Part shown: piece after piece, positions 1 to 11,818 of the stretch
Numbering within the stretch: position 1 is the stretch's first letter
Layout of the letters: each line of letters starts with the position of its first letter
From: Leuctra nigra
Lineage: Eukaryota; Arthropoda; Insecta; Plecoptera; Leuctridae
DNA length: 64,000 nt
Direction of reading: 5' to 3'
NCBI GenBank assembly: GCA_934045905.1
Contig: OW203769.1
Coordinates: forward strand, 14,353,705 to 14,417,704
Notes under the pieces: model-generated
Told to the model about the DNA's origin: nothing
What the model saw: the letters and a program-made list of their open reading frames with translations, nothing else
Database searches by the model: none
Position numbers and translations under genes: made by a program

Positions 1-233
1 AACTAACATTACAATATCTTACTGATAGGAAATATTTCAAGAAACAATTAATTTATAGAACAACGATGCATCCAAACAATAGGATCATAACAAGGTAATT
101 CTCATAGCAATTTTGATGTAGCCGAACTCGGCTTACTCTAAGTTTATCTTACTTATAGTTACGCAGTTCTGTCTGTGTGTCAGGAACGCCTGCGCGCGCA
201 TCCTCTCAATTTCGCGCGCACACTCTCTATGTT

Positions 234-595
234 GTATTTAAAATTAAAATGGTCGACGTTACATTGCCCAAATCATGTCCAAAATACAACTTCTGCTCTT
301 TGTGCATAAATAAATAACTGAAACTTACCTAAATGGCAATCCTTATCTCTTTGTGTTTATAAGAAATGTATTTTAACACAGAATAACTGTCCAAATCTTT
401 ACATTATATTGAAAACGGCACTATTTTGTATTTAAAATGGTGGCCTTTCATTGCCAATCGTGTCTAAAAATACGTCTTTTGCCTTCGCAAAGTAAAGAAA
501 TAACCATAACTTACCTAAAACGTAATCCTTATCCCTTTGAGTGTGTAAAAAATCTACTATAACACATAATAACCGTTCAAAAGAGACATTACATA
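234..595. repeat. Diverged two-copy direct duplication
   Basis: Two segments of roughly 180-190 bp (about 234-425 and 426-595) share the same order of blocks: TATTTAAAATGG, ATTGCC, AACTTACCTAAA, TAATCCTTATC, ATAACCGT/CTGTCCAAA and ACATTA. They are clearly related but differ by many substitutions and small indels, so the duplication is old. No coding potential was seen. Confidence 0.55.
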
Positions 596-967
596 GAAAA
601 CTTCTTTACTCCAAGAAACGTCAAAGTGTAATTTTTAAAAAATTTCATTTGATCTGTATTTTAGAGGGCCATGAAAACCAAACAAAGCCGATAGATTTTT
701 AACATTGGCCTCAAGATGCAATTTGCAAACGATCAAACGTATTATTTTCTTCCTACATTTAATCAACACGGTTCTGTAACCCTCAAACCAACTAACCGAC
801 GAAGTTTTTAAATAATGTTGTTAGATTAATCATTTTCAGTCGTTTCTTATTTCGTAGAGTGGTCTGTATTGAGTCATGTATTGACAACGAATTCATGTTG
901 CTGTTGATAAAGTTTGAAGCACCAATGTTTAAGTTTTACATTGTTAACTGAATATCTATACTTTAAT

Positions 968-1180
968 TAGTGGTAGAACGGCTGAAGTCCATTTCAATAT
1001 GAACAGTATTTCTGACATCAACCAATCATTTGTAATGGTGACATGAGTTATTGTAAGAGAATACTTCAATATAACGTTATTTGTTAACATCAGTGAAACG
1101 GTACTTGATAGAGCTTGATTACAATCCAAAATTGTGCACCGCAAATCAAACAAATTTACTTCCGCCCTACATCTGAGGAA
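968..1180. mobile_element. MITE, GAGGTAGAAGG-ended family
   Basis: The left end (GGTAGAACGGCTGAAGTCC) and right end (ACTTCCGCCCTACATCTGAG) are degenerate inverted repeats. The interior matches other copies in this window at 32109-32404, 45891-46353 and 46505-47375; shared interior blocks include GTAAGAGAATACTTCAATAT and TGATAGAGCTTGATTAC. It is a short non-autonomous DNA transposon with no coding sequence. The superfamily is not determined. Confidence 0.55.
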
Positions 1181-3007
1181 CGTATAATATAATGAAGCCG
1201 TAGATAACATGTAATACCATAACAAATGAAGAAAAGGCCGTGGACATCAGGTCACGGTATCAACGTAATGAATATATATATATATATATTTTTTTTACGG
1301 CGCATACATTGTTTTTCTTCTTATTTTTACTTAGTACGAATACTCTGGTGTAAATTTGAAAACTTATATGAAATTGTTTTACCATAATAGGTATGATCAA
1401 ATTGCTTTTCTTCGTTCCTCATTTTTTAACGTTTTCTGTTAAGATTGGGTCATCAACGACGTCAAATGTATTAACGACGCACACTCTGCTGACAAATATT
1501 GCTGTCGTTTTATATTAACGCATAACTCACTGGTGCACATTGGTCATGTTTTACATGGCGGGTCCCTCTAGTTACCATATATTCTTTGAATTTACCTTGC
1601 TTTACGTGGAGGGGGGACAATTCATAAATCAATCCAATACCAATTCTCAAATTCACTGCACTTTTTAGTTTGTATTGCTTATTAGTATAACATGTAGCTA
1701 TAGCAAGGTTATGTCACACGCCAGTACTATTTATAGCTCCATGATGTCACATTTACATTGATTAACTAGTACGTTTTTATCTTGATTAAAACAATTTTTT
1801 GTAACTTCATTTGATTTGATGTATTTTGATTTTTGAAGCACTTAACATTTTGATGATCTATTTAACTTTTTTAATCCACGATATTAACAATTGGCACACA
1901 ATTGGCTCTAAGATTATTAAAGTATCTATGTTTAGCATATTGTATTATTTGAATTATCAATTTCAATTTGTTGACGAACTTCAAGCCTGAAGTATTCTGT
2001 TTTAAATGAAAACTTAAAGCCACTGGGCAATTAAGGGAAAACTATATTTGAATATTCATGTATCTAGTGGAGCGGTCGCTCCACGCCAGCCAAGTCGTAC
2101 GGCGCGCGCACACTCTCATATAAAGGCTGGAGCAAACCCACTTTTACTGTAAGCATCAAAGTGGCATTTTCGGCCTACTGGATCTTAAAATTGAGAAATC
2201 TCACATTGTTGCGAAATATCTTAATTTCGAGCTATGGCCCACCCTACAACATATACCAAATTTGGGAACAATAGGTTACGCCCTTTGCGCGCTAGAGGGC
2301 CGTGAAAACAGTGTTTTAGGGCGGTTTTCATAATCAGTAATCATAGTAGTAGGCTGGAGCTAAAATCCGGTAAACAGGCCACAGCCTAAACGGCTGAACT
2401 GATTGATCTCACATTTTTACCACGTGTGCACTTTTGGCGTCTGATTTAACCTTGTCCCCATGAATTTTTTGTGCCGCCATTTTGAAACCGGAAGTGACGT
2501 CATATCTCGTCAACGGTTGGACCGATCGGAACGAAATTTGCGCCAATCGTTTCAGACGGTCATCTATATGGATTATCAATATCAAAAGACTGAACATTAT
2601 TTTAAATAAACCGGAAATGACGTCATGAAATTTAATATACATCGATTTGCATTTCAGCAACAACTGTTGATCCGATTGTCTTGATATTTATGTAACGTTT
2701 GTACTTTTGATATTTCATTTGACTTGTTATAAAACCAACCGGAAGCCGCCATTTTGAAACCGGAAGTGACATCATGTCTCAAAAACGGCTAAACAGATTA
2801 GAACAAAACCAGCGCTAAACGATTTAGACGGTCAACTTTATGTAATCAGTAATATTTGATGATTCAAATATCGAAACCGGAAATGACGTCACACATTTTA
2901 TGACCTATACCGGAAATGACGTCATAAATATGCTAAATGACGCTAAATTCACCACTTTATACTTTAAAATAGATATAAGTAAACGTACTTTGTAAATAAT
3001 TATAAAT

Positions 3008-3440
3008 TCAAGGTTGCAGTGTTCTCGGCGGCCATTTTTAAAACCGGAAGTGACGTCATATATCGTAAACGGTTGTACCGATTGCAACCTAAGTTTGGAA
3101 ATGTGTTGGACTAATAATTATGAATTCAAGACGACATTATTTTCGGCCGCCATTGTTAAAACCGGAAGTGACGTCATATATCGAAAATGGCTGTACCGAT
3201 TGCAACCAAATTTTGGAAATGTGTTGTACTAATAATTATGAATTCAAGACGACATTATTTTCGGCCGCCATTGTTAAAACCGGAAGTGACGTCATATATC
3301 AAAAACGGCTGTACCGATTGCAACCAAATTTTGGAAATGTGTAGGAGTAATAATTATGAATTCAAGACGACATTATTTTCGGCCGCCATTGCTAAAACCG
3401 GAAGTGACGTCATATATCGAAAACGGCTGGACCGATTGTA
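3008..3440. repeat. 118-bp tandem array with CRE/ETS-like sites (4 units)
   Basis: ACCGGAAGTGACGTCA recurs at 3043, 3161, 3279 and 3397, exactly 118 bp apart. Each unit also carries GCCGCCATT (GCGGCCATT in the first) just upstream and an AACGGCTG.ACCGATTG block downstream. The open frames across it (up to 84 codons) are by-products of the repeat, not genes. The same array is present with eight units in Helitron-like copy 2. Confidence 0.85.
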
Positions 3441-3608
3441 ACGAAACTTAAAGCTATTCTTCTTGGATAATTATTTTAATCTTATATACCAAACGCAACT
3501 TTTCTAAGTATCCAAATCGGCATAGGCGTATTTTTTTAAAGAAATAAGTTCTTGCACGGACACAAGCTGTGCTACAAGCTGTATGAATAAACTAACAAAA
3601 GAAGTGAT

Positions 3609-4888
3609 ATCCCAGAAAAAAACACTCCGTGTAAAAAAGGCAGCCAAGTCTCTTTACTTTAAAAAAATTCAACACCGAAAAGGAGTGATATCAAAAAAGG
3701 AGCCAAGTCAATGACATTTCCAAATATTTAATCGTATCTTTGAAATAAAAGTATAAACACCGAGAAATACTTTACAAAAGGACTTGACGCATCGTTTTTT
3801 TAAAGACATTTTTCTATTCATAAGCATGTGCCATTTATATACAACCATCATTTTGAATGTTTAGAATAATAGGGAAACATCTTTCAATTAGGTACATATT
3901 ATACATACCTTCTGTAAAATATTTTCTATATGAATATATACGCTATGAAACTTGTTGTCTATGCTTTCTATAAATATACACAATAGTTATCTTCGTAATA
4001 TTGTTTCGTGGTGAATATAATTAAGTCTCATGCGTTATACCTTCTCATCATGTAACAATTTCTATTAATACACATTTTATAAAAATACATTTCACAAAGA
4101 AGACAGTCATATTGAATTTCTATTAAAAAATTTAACTTTATACACTTGACACTTCAAAAATATATAATTGTGTTCCATTAGTTAGTAATTATTTGACAAC
4201 GTTTCATGATTTCCTTCAGTCAAGATCAAATTATGAAAAGATACCAGTCTAATATCGCCATATTAACAGTACTGCAAGAACATGTATGAGCCCACTTCCA
4301 ATTGATATGAAGGGATGTGTGTTGTGAAAAATATCCGACCGAACCGGGGCACGAACTTGGGACCTCTCACTTGCCGGGCGAGAGCTCTACCAACTGAGCT
4401 ACCCGATCGGACGGGCGGACATTAGACACAACACACTGATGAGGATCCTGACTTCTGACTCCATGGAAGTTTTCCAAAGAAACCTAAATTCTCACCACTT
4501 CCAATTGTTATGTAATTCTTTCACCCTTATATTACTTATATATTACAGCATAAAATCATGCTTCTATCGCCATTGACAAAACTATAAAATAGTCATTACT
4601 AAAAGTAGCTTGATTCATAGATTCTGGCTCTAATAGAAAGAGGAAAATGTACCTACTTGTAAATTTCTTTCCACTTTTAGGATAGAATGATGTCTTTAAA
4701 AAACGATGCGCCAAGTCCTTTTGTAAAGTATTTCTCGGTGTTTATACTTTTATTTCAAAGATACGATTAAATATTTGGAAATGTCATTGACTTGGCTCCT
4801 TTTTTGATATCACTCCTTTTCGGTGTTGAATTTTTTTCAAGTAAAGAGACTTGGCTGCCTTTTTTACACGGAGTGTTTTTTTCTGGGA
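3609..4888. repeat. Long foldback end of Helitron-like copy 1
   Basis: The left arm (about 3609-3803) begins CCCAGAAAAAAACACTCCGT. The right arm (about 4694-4887) is its near-perfect reverse complement and ends ACGGAGTGTTTTTTTCTGGG. The arms share internal blocks AGTGATATCAAAAAAGGAGC and CACCGAGAAATACTTTAC. The loop is AT-rich and matches the loop of copy 2 except for the SINE inserted at 4310-4493. Confidence 0.85.
4310..4493 (-). mobile_element. tRNA-derived SINE nested in the foldback loop
   Basis: On the minus strand a tRNA-like head reads TAGCTCAGTTGGTAGAGC (A box) and AAGTTCGTGCCCCGG (B-box-like), separated as in a tRNA gene. The insertion is flanked by an imperfect direct repeat, CACTTCCAATTGATATG on the left and CACTTCCAATTGTTATG on the right, and it is absent from the matching loop of copy 2 near 8680. 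This is a target-site duplication typical of L1/RTE-type retroposition. It is not a functional tRNA because the cloverleaf arms do not pair convincingly. Confidence 0.75.
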
Positions 4889-5268
4889 TCAATTTTACAC
4901 AATTGAGGGCGAAGAAAAAAATCTGAAAAATAGGGATGATATATTGGCTTATAATATGCAGATAAGTAGATCAATAAATGTTCTGTATACTTTTTTTTAT
5001 ATATGAAATATTGTTTATAAATTTAAAGTGGTTTTTAAATAAATAAAAATGTTATTACAAATATATTAACAAATGCACTTAAATTGGTCAACACCAAGAT
5101 AGGTAGAATATATGGGTCAACACATTAGTTGAGTGTACAGAAAAAATGAACAAATAATATTTGTTTTGAGATAATAGCTTTCAAAAGTTGAGAAACTTCA
5201 ATATGTCATGTGTACGTATACACACATGACATATTGAAGTTTGTATTTACAATTGTGATGCGATTTCA

Positions 5269-5812
5269 ATGCAATTTGGTGTGATAAAGGAAAAAATAAT
5301 ACTATACATAAAAATCATCAGTAAAATAAATAATCTCAACATTGCTGAAAATATATCTGGGATATATATTAAATATCTGGGAGTTATGATAGACAAAAAT
5401 TTTAAATTTAAAGCACAGGTTGAAGCGGTCAGAAATAAGTTAATTGAGTGTGTGTATTTAAATTTTATACGTTGAAACAATATTTGCCTTTCCATACTTT
5501 GCGGATAGTCTACTTGGCTCTTGTTGAAAGTGTTATGAGGTATGGTATCTTGACATGGGGACATGCATCAGATTATTTAATAAATAATATTTCAAGATTA
5601 CAAACAAGAATTTTAAAGAATCTATTGCCGGAGCATTTAAAAAATGAAATAATAAAAAACAATAGTATATACTCATTCTGTGGAGTGTTCACATTTCAGC
5701 AATTATATGATTACCAACTAATATTAAAACATTATTTCGATAAAGAAAATAAAATCACCAAAATTCACAAATACAATATTCGGAAGGTCCAGTATGTAGT
5801 TCCTCGATATAA
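5269..5812 (+). mobile_element. Decayed non-LTR retrotransposon, RT C-terminal piece
   Basis: Two overlapping frames (5269-5475 and 5448 onward) together give the C-terminal part of a jockey/CR1-like reverse transcriptase. The first frame contains IKYLGVMIDKNFKF and the second YLALVESVMRYGILTWG followed by ISRLQTRILKNLL, both typical of arthropod non-LTR elements. A frameshift near 5450-5475 and missing upstream catalytic domains mean it is dead and 5'-truncated. It stops where the Helitron-like element starts at 5813, which probably interrupted it. Confidence 0.7.
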
Positions 5813-6919
5813 TCTAGTGGAGCGGTCGCTCCACCCAGCCAAGTCGTACTATACACTCACACTCACTCAACATACCGTAAATGCCTAATAAACTGAGGAG
5901 CAGACGAAACACTTTTACTGTAAGCAACAACATAGCATTTTCGGCCTACTGGATCTCAAAATTGGGAAATCTCACATTGTTGCGAAATAACTTAATTTCG
6001 AGCTATGGCCCACCTGACAACATATACCAAATTTGGGAACAATACGTTATGCCGTTTGGGTGCTAGAGGGCCGTGAAAACAGTGAAATTACACCCCTTTT
6101 AAAAGCTATCTGATGATGATGATTCAGATATCAGGAAACGTTGCTATCACCGCCACAGCCTAAACGGCTGAACCGATCAACCTGAAATTTTTACCACATA
6201 TGCACTTTTGGCGTCTGATGATACCTTGCCTCTTGTGATTTTTGTGCCGCCATTTTTAAACCGGAAGTGACGTCATATCTCAAAAACGTCTGGACCGATT
6301 AGAACTAAATTAGCGCCATTCGATTTAGACGGTCATCTATATGAAGTATCAATAAAAAAATTATTATTTTCTTATTTTCTGAACCGGAAGTGACGTCATA
6401 AATACGCAATATTTAACTTATTTCAACAAATTATACTAAAAATACATACATAAGTAACTTACATTGTAGCATAGACAATACAAATTATAAATTCAAGGAG
6501 GCAGTGTTCTCGGCCGCCATTCCTGAAACCGGAAGTGACGTAATATATCTAAAACGCCTGTACCGTTTGCAACTGAACTAGCTCCTGCGTATTCATTCTG
6601 CAACTTTTTTTGAAACTCAATTGTGAAAAATGAATAAACAAATTAACGGTACCGGAAATGGCGGCAGGAACCACTAAATGAAACCGGTAGTGACGTCATA
6701 TATTACATACGGCAAGACCGATTTTACGGAAATATAGGGATTATGAATTCAGATGGTCGTTCATAAAGTATCAACTAGATTGTTTTCCTATTACCTATAC
6801 CGGAAATGACGTCATAAATATGCTAAATGACGTCATAAATATGATAATTGACACAAAATTCACCACTTTATACTTTTAAATAGATATTTAGTAAACCTAC
6901 TTTGTAAATAATTATAAAT

Positions 6920-7830
6920 TCAAGGTTGCAGTGTTCTCGGCCGCCATTTTTAAAACCGGAAGTGACGTCATATATTGAAAACAGCTGTACCGATTGCAAC
7001 CAAATTTTGGAAATGTGTAGGACTAATAATTATGAATTGAAGACGACATTATTTTCGGCCGCCATTGTTAAAACCGGAAGTGACGTCATATATCGAAAAC
7101 GACTGTACCGATTGCAACCAAATTTTGGAAATATGGAGGACTAATAATTATGAATGAAATACGACATTTTTTTCGGCCGCCATTGTTAAAACCGGAAGTG
7201 ACGTCATATATCGAAAACGGCTGTACCGATTGCAACCAAATTTTGGAAATATGTAGGAATTATAATTATGGATTAAAGGCGACATTATTTTTGGCCGCCA
7301 TTGTTAAAACCGGAAGTAACGTCATATATCAAAAACGGCTGTACCGATAGCAACCAAATTTTGGAAATGTGTAGGACTTATAATTATGAATTAAAGACGA
7401 CATTATTTTCGGCCGCCATTGTTAAAACCGGAAGTGACGTCATATGTCGAAATCGTCTGTACCGATTGCAACCAAATTTTGGAAATATGGAGGACTAAAA
7501 ATTATGAATTAAAGACGACATTATTTTCGGCCGTCATTGTTAAAACCGGAAGGGACGTCATATATCGAAAACGTCTGTACCGATTGCAACCAAATTTTGG
7601 AAATATGTAGGACTTATAATTATGGATAAAAAGACGACATTATTTTCGGCCGCCATTGGTTAAACCGGAAGTGACGTCATATATCGAAATCGTCTGTACC
7701 GATTGCAACCAAATTGTGCAATTATGTAGGACTTATAATTATGAATTCAAGACGACATTATTTTCGGCCGCTATTTCAAAACCGGAAGTGACGTCATATA
7801 TCGAAAACGGCTGGATCGATTATAACGAAA
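6920..7830. repeat. 118-bp tandem array with CRE/ETS-like sites (8 units)
   Basis: ACCGGAAG cores lie at 6955, 7073, 7191, 7309, 7427, 7545, 7664 and 7781, so spacing is 117-119 bp. Six of the eight keep the exact ACCGGAAGTGACGTCA; 7309 has GTAACGTCA and 7545 has GGGACGTCA. GCCGCCATT or a close variant precedes most cores. The apparent small open frames are repeat by-products. Confidence 0.85.
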
Positions 7831-7987
7831 CTTAAGCTATTCTTCTTGGATAATCATTTTCATCTTATACCAAACGCAACTTTTCTTAGTAAGCAAATCG
7901 GTTGAGGCGTATTTTTTTAAAGAAATTAGTCCCTGCTCGGACATGTGCTACAAGCTGTATGAATAAACTAACAAAAGAAGTGATATC

Positions 7988-9069
7988 CCAGAAAAAAACA
8001 TTCCGTGTAAAAAAGGCAGCCAAGTCTCTTTACTTTAAAAAAATTCAACACCGAAAAGGAGTGATATCAAAAAAGGAGCCAAGTCAATGACATTTCCAAA
8101 TATTTAATCGTATTTTTGAAATAAAAGAATAAACACCGAGAAATACTTTACAAAAGGACTTGGCGCATCGTTTTTTAAATTCATTTTTTGATTCATAAGC
8201 ATATGCCATTGATATACAACCGTAATTTAGAATTTTTAGAATAATAGGGAAACATCTTTCAATTACATATTATACATATACCTACTGTAAAATATTATCT
8301 ATTAGAATATGTACGTACGCGATAAAACTTGTTGCCTATGTTTTCTATAAATACACAATAGTTAGTTATCTTCGTAATATTGTTTCGTGGTCAACATAAT
8401 TAAGTCTCATGCGTTAAACCTTCTCATCATGAAATACATTTCTATTAATCCACATTTTATAACAAAACATTTCACAAAGTACATAGTCACATTGAATTTC
8501 TATTAAAAATTTTAACTTTATACACTTGACACTTCAAAAATATATATTATAGTGTTCCAAAGACAGTTCGTAATTATTTGACAACGTTTCATGATTTCCT
8601 TCAGTCAAGATCAAATTATGAAAAGATACCCTTCTAATATCACCATATTAACAGTGTTATAAGAATATGTATGAGCCCACTTCCAATTGTTATTTAATTC
8701 TTCCACCCTTATATTACTTATCTATTACAGCATGAAATCTTTCTACTATCGCCATTGACAAAACTATAAAATAGCCATTACTAAAAGTAGCTTGATTCAT
8801 AGTTACTGGCTCTAATAGAAAGAGGAAAATGTACCTACTTGTAAATTTCTTTCCACTTTTAGTATTGAATGAGGTCTTTAAAAAAACGATGCGCCAAGTC
8901 CTTTTGTAAAGTATTTCTCGGTGTTTATTCTTTTATTTCAAAAATGCGATTAAATATTTGGAAATGTCATTGACTTGGCTCCTTTTTTGATATCACTCCT
9001 TTTCGGTGTTGAATTTTTTTAAAGTAAAGAGACTTGGCTGCCTTTTTTACACGGAGTGTTTTTTTCTGG
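7988..9069. repeat. Long foldback end of Helitron-like copy 2
   Basis: The left arm (about 7988-8178) and right arm (about 8876-9069) are near-perfect reverse complements and closely match the foldback of copy 1. The loop carries the empty version of the SINE site (CCCACTTCCAATTGTTATTT near 8679). Confidence 0.85.
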
Positions 9070-9507
9070 TAACAATTACGGAAAAATACAACAGCAGTCA
9101 AAGTACCTATGACTTTCAATAATTTGCCAGAGACCTTCCACAATTTCGATAAAATTAGTCATGTTAAATTAAGCCTAAAATTGTTTTATATAACCTGAGA
9201 CATATCTCTCTTTTGTATTTCAATATGTTTTTTAATTTTTTTTGCAGGATATTTTGTGTATTGTTTATCTTGATTCCTTTTCTTTTCAGCATAAGTTTTT
9301 AGTTTAGTTTAGTTTAGTTTTAGTTTTATTATGAGTTTGATGATTTGATGTATGTTTTATGTGTATTGTGTATTGTGTAGTACTCCTGCTGATAAGCTTA
9401 ATTTATTTTGTAGCTTAGCAGGGCAAAGTAAAAAAAAAAAAAAAAAACGGGTGGAAGAATACGAGGAATCCAAACAACATTTACAGGCCGTTTTAGAAAA
9501 TTGAGAG
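9070..9507. other. No gene seen
   Basis: AT-rich DNA with a short TTTAG repeat at about 9299-9325 and an A18 run near 9430-9447. No coding exon or known element was recognised. Confidence 0.6.
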
Positions 9508-10012
9508 AGAAAAATTGTTTCATAAGTGGGTGTAACTTTGATAGGATGTTCACATGATCAGTCTGATTGTATATTAGTAGCACTTTTTCATTTTTGCTTT
9601 GTGTCTTGTTAATTACTAATTAGGAGGCGCCGGTTATTCAACAAAACCGCGCAAAACTATGAAATATCCGATACGATTGGAGACTTAAGCCGTTAACCAA
9701 CTGATCTCAAATTTTAATCATGATTAGATAAAAGACAAACTTAAGGATATCACTTGGCTTATTTTTAAAATTTAATTGCATACGGCACCCAGCGAGGCAA
9801 GATAATATTCCATTTTTCACACAAAAAATCAGTTTATTATTATAACAAAGCAAACAATTAAAAATGTACCAAGTGATAACTCTAAGTTTGCCTTTAATCT
9901 AATCATGATTAAAATTTCATATCATTTCGTCAACCCATTTTGTCTCCAATCGTATCCAAAAAAAGTGCTTGCAACAAGCGGCAAAATCGCTCGCTCTTGC
10001 AGCACCTGTTCA
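9508..10012. mobile_element. TTAA-family foldback element, copy without insertion
   Basis: This segment matches, in the opposite orientation, the element at 25297-27103. Shared blocks include GTGTAACTTTGATAGGATG, GTATATTAGTAGCA, ATTCAACAAAACCGCGCAAA and GATACGATTGGAGAC. It has internal inverted-repeat arms around GATACGATTGGAGAC and its complement near 9945. It lacks the Helitron-like insertion found in the other copy and so shows the empty target GTCTGATTGTATATTAG at about 9561-9577. Ends are degraded. Confidence 0.65.
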
Positions 10013-10727
10013 GTTACACATTTTGATCTGGAGACTGATTGATAACATTGATCGACATCAATGCTGGACAATGATCACTGTTCCCTGGGACACGTCAAGA
10101 TGTGCAATGCTGGACACTGATCATTCTTCCCGAGGACAAGTCAAGTGTTTTCTTCTCTACTCTGAGGCTATATAGCTCAGTGCCGATTGGTCAGATAAGG
10201 CAGTTGGACGGACGGACTTTTCAATAAGGTACGTACTTATCTCAAGGTAAATTACATACTTTCATTACCTTCACTACATTGCACTAGCACACGAACAGAA
10301 GTTAAAATAAGATATTCGGGGTTTTTAGATATTTTCGAAAGAAATGTTTGAAGTATAGTGTTGTACCAAATAAAGAACCTAATCGTTTTTTGTATGGCAG
10401 CATAAACCATACCCTTATTTAGAGTTGCTCGTTTAGACATTGGGTTGAAAAGAATGAGGTGCAGTGCATTTACTCTTGACAGAAAAATTAAAATTATTTC
10501 AAAGTAAAGGTTTGAAACGTCAATATCCCTTCAATTTCTAGGCAAATTTCCCTAGTATTTGTAAATTTGAGAAAATGTGTGTGTCTTGATGTCTTTCTTT
10601 CAAAATTTCGACTTAATCGGATCATGATGAATTATCAGCCGATCGAGGATTTTTTTTCAAAATCTTTACAGAACACACAAGTTACCTATTGCACCAACAA
10701 CCGGAAAAAAGTATGAAACAGACAAAT
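10013..10727. other. No gene seen
   Basis: No convincing coding exon, RNA gene or element was recognised. The short open frame at 10252-10440 (-) has no recognisable domain or splice context. Confidence 0.5.
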
Positions 10728-10850
10728 GCCCTATTTTACAACTTTAAAATTCCCGATTCTGCTGGAATCCGATTCCATGCCTTGTTAATCCATATGGCCG
10801 TGAATCGGATTCCAGCAGAATTGGGAAATAGAAAGTTATAGAATAGGGCC
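10728..10850. mobile_element. Small foldback MITE
   Basis: Inverted-repeat arms begin GCCCTATTTTACAACTTTAA and end with its approximate complement, ATAGAAAGTTATAGAATAGG. The inner arms TCTGCTGGAATCCGATTC and GAATCGGATTCCAGCAGA pair perfectly around a loop of about 30 bp. No coding capacity. Confidence 0.6.
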
Positions 10851-11418
10851 CTGGAGCACGATTCCTGAGCTGTCACGGTTTGAAACCGTTCGCGTTTTCA
10901 TTGTTTATCTTATTGTCAATCGACGTTGCATTCCCACGGTCCTGATTCTACATTTATTTTTGATTGCCAGCAGGCAATGGTAAAGATTATGTCAAAATCT
11001 TATTGCCAGCGGATTGCTTGCCACTTTGCAGTTACATAATCAGGCCTCTTGATCAAATCGATCAAGATTCAAAAACACATTATTTAACAAACCATCAAGG
11101 ACAAACTAGGTAAACACAAAGATTGAATACGATTTGAAGAATAAAACGAGTGAAAACAACTTAAAAAGTCCAAACAATTCAGTATTTATAATTATTTGTT
11201 CAATTTCACAAGTGTTTCTACGTTACACAAAAACAAACCCCACTTGATCGAAAGATAAAATCATAAAATCACAATAGCTAATATCTAAGCAAAGTTACGA
11301 TTGTTTCTCTGATTGACAACAATGCCAACACTCGATTCCTTATCATCCAATCAACTCGAGTGTGAACTGATTTGTTAGTTCTTATCAGTCCATGCGCCAG
11401 TGAGCCGCGACAACAAAC

Positions 11419-11500
11419 TGACGTCATTTGCTGGTAGTCTCATGGGGGGGGGGGGGGGGGTATAAATCCCCCCACTACCCGATCCACTTTCATTACTCGC
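11419..11500 (+). promoter_or_regulatory. Promoter-like cluster: CRE, G17, TATAAAT
   Basis: A perfect CRE palindrome TGACGTCA (11419-11426) is followed by a 17-G run (11444-11460) and immediately by TATAAAT (11461-11467). An initiator-like TCATTAC lies about 30 bp further on. The spacing is that of a TATA promoter on the + strand. It lies about 1.2 kb upstream of the gene 1 start codon, so it would need a 5' non-coding exon (GTAAGC near 11538 could be a donor). Whether it drives gene 1 is a guess. Confidence 0.3.
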
Positions 11501-11766
11501 CGTAGCGTCATCTTTAGTCATGTGACACTCCGGATTATGTAAGCGGAAAAGAATTTTTATATTTTAGAGAAGATTGGATGGAAAATGGTTTTATTAGGGG
11601 GAAGAATTTTTAATAACAGCATTTTTATATTCTTGAACATTCCTGAAAACAATGCGTTGTCTTTTCTAAGTAAAAATTGAATTTTTAACATGTAATAAGG
11701 TATGAAGAATATTCGTAGTTATTTTCATATGAAAATACTCGATAGAAAGTTATATTTATTTTTATT

Positions 11767-11818
11767 CCGTCGCCATTAGACTCGCTGCAGAACAGTGCGA
11801 CGTTAAGCCCCAGAAAAC
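11767..11818 (+). mobile_element. SINE 3' fragment
   Basis: The segment carries CGTCGCCATTAGACTCGCTG and AACAGTGCGACGTTAAGCCC, the conserved 3' end of the SINE family seen at 45924, 54450, 58215 and 59973. The tRNA-like head is missing, so this is a 5'-truncated copy. Confidence 0.7.

Larger units (their letters stand above)
1..2062. other. Left flank without a recognised gene
   Basis: AT-rich DNA with no convincing coding exon on either strand. It contains a diverged direct duplication at about 234-595 and one small inverted-repeat element at 968-1180, both listed separately. A short AT dinucleotide run lies near 1270-1290. The GCGCGC-rich patch at 185-225 resembles the GCGCGCGCACACTCTC piece just inside the Helitron-like elements at 2063 and 25727, so it may be a fragment of that family. 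Nothing else was recognised. Confidence 0.6.
2063..4888. mobile_element. Helitron-like element, copy 1 (with foldback end)
   Basis: The left end is A|TCTAGTGGAGCGGTCGCTCC, containing the palindrome GTGGAGCG-GT-CGCTCCAC. The right end is TTTCTGGGA|T. The interior has GCCGCCATTTT and ACCGGAAGTGACGTCA blocks, including a four-unit 118-bp tandem array at about 3008-3440. The right part (about 3609-4888) is a foldback with roughly 190-bp arms around an 890-bp loop. No transposase was seen. Placement between A and T without target duplication is inferred from copies 3 and 4, where empty sites are visible. In the reverse orientation the element starts TC and ends in a hairpin plus CTAG, features of Helitrons, although the hairpin directly abuts CTAG, which is unusual. 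A SINE is nested in the loop. Confidence 0.7.
5813..9069. mobile_element. Helitron-like element, copy 2 (longest copy)
   Basis: Same architecture as copy 1: left end AA|TCTAGTGGAGCGGTCG, an interior rich in GGAAGTGACGTCA blocks, an eight-unit 118-bp array at 6920-7830, and a foldback from about 7988 to 9069 ending GTGTTTTTTTCTGG. It is longer than copy 1 mainly because of the larger tandem array, although its loop lacks the SINE. The right terminus has diverged (TAAC follows instead of a clean A|T site). No protein-coding capacity was seen. Confidence 0.7.

Noticed and set aside
3014..7610. Small open frames repeating in the Helitron-like elements
   Set aside because: They follow the 118-bp tandem unit and include conserved DNA motifs rather than protein motifs.
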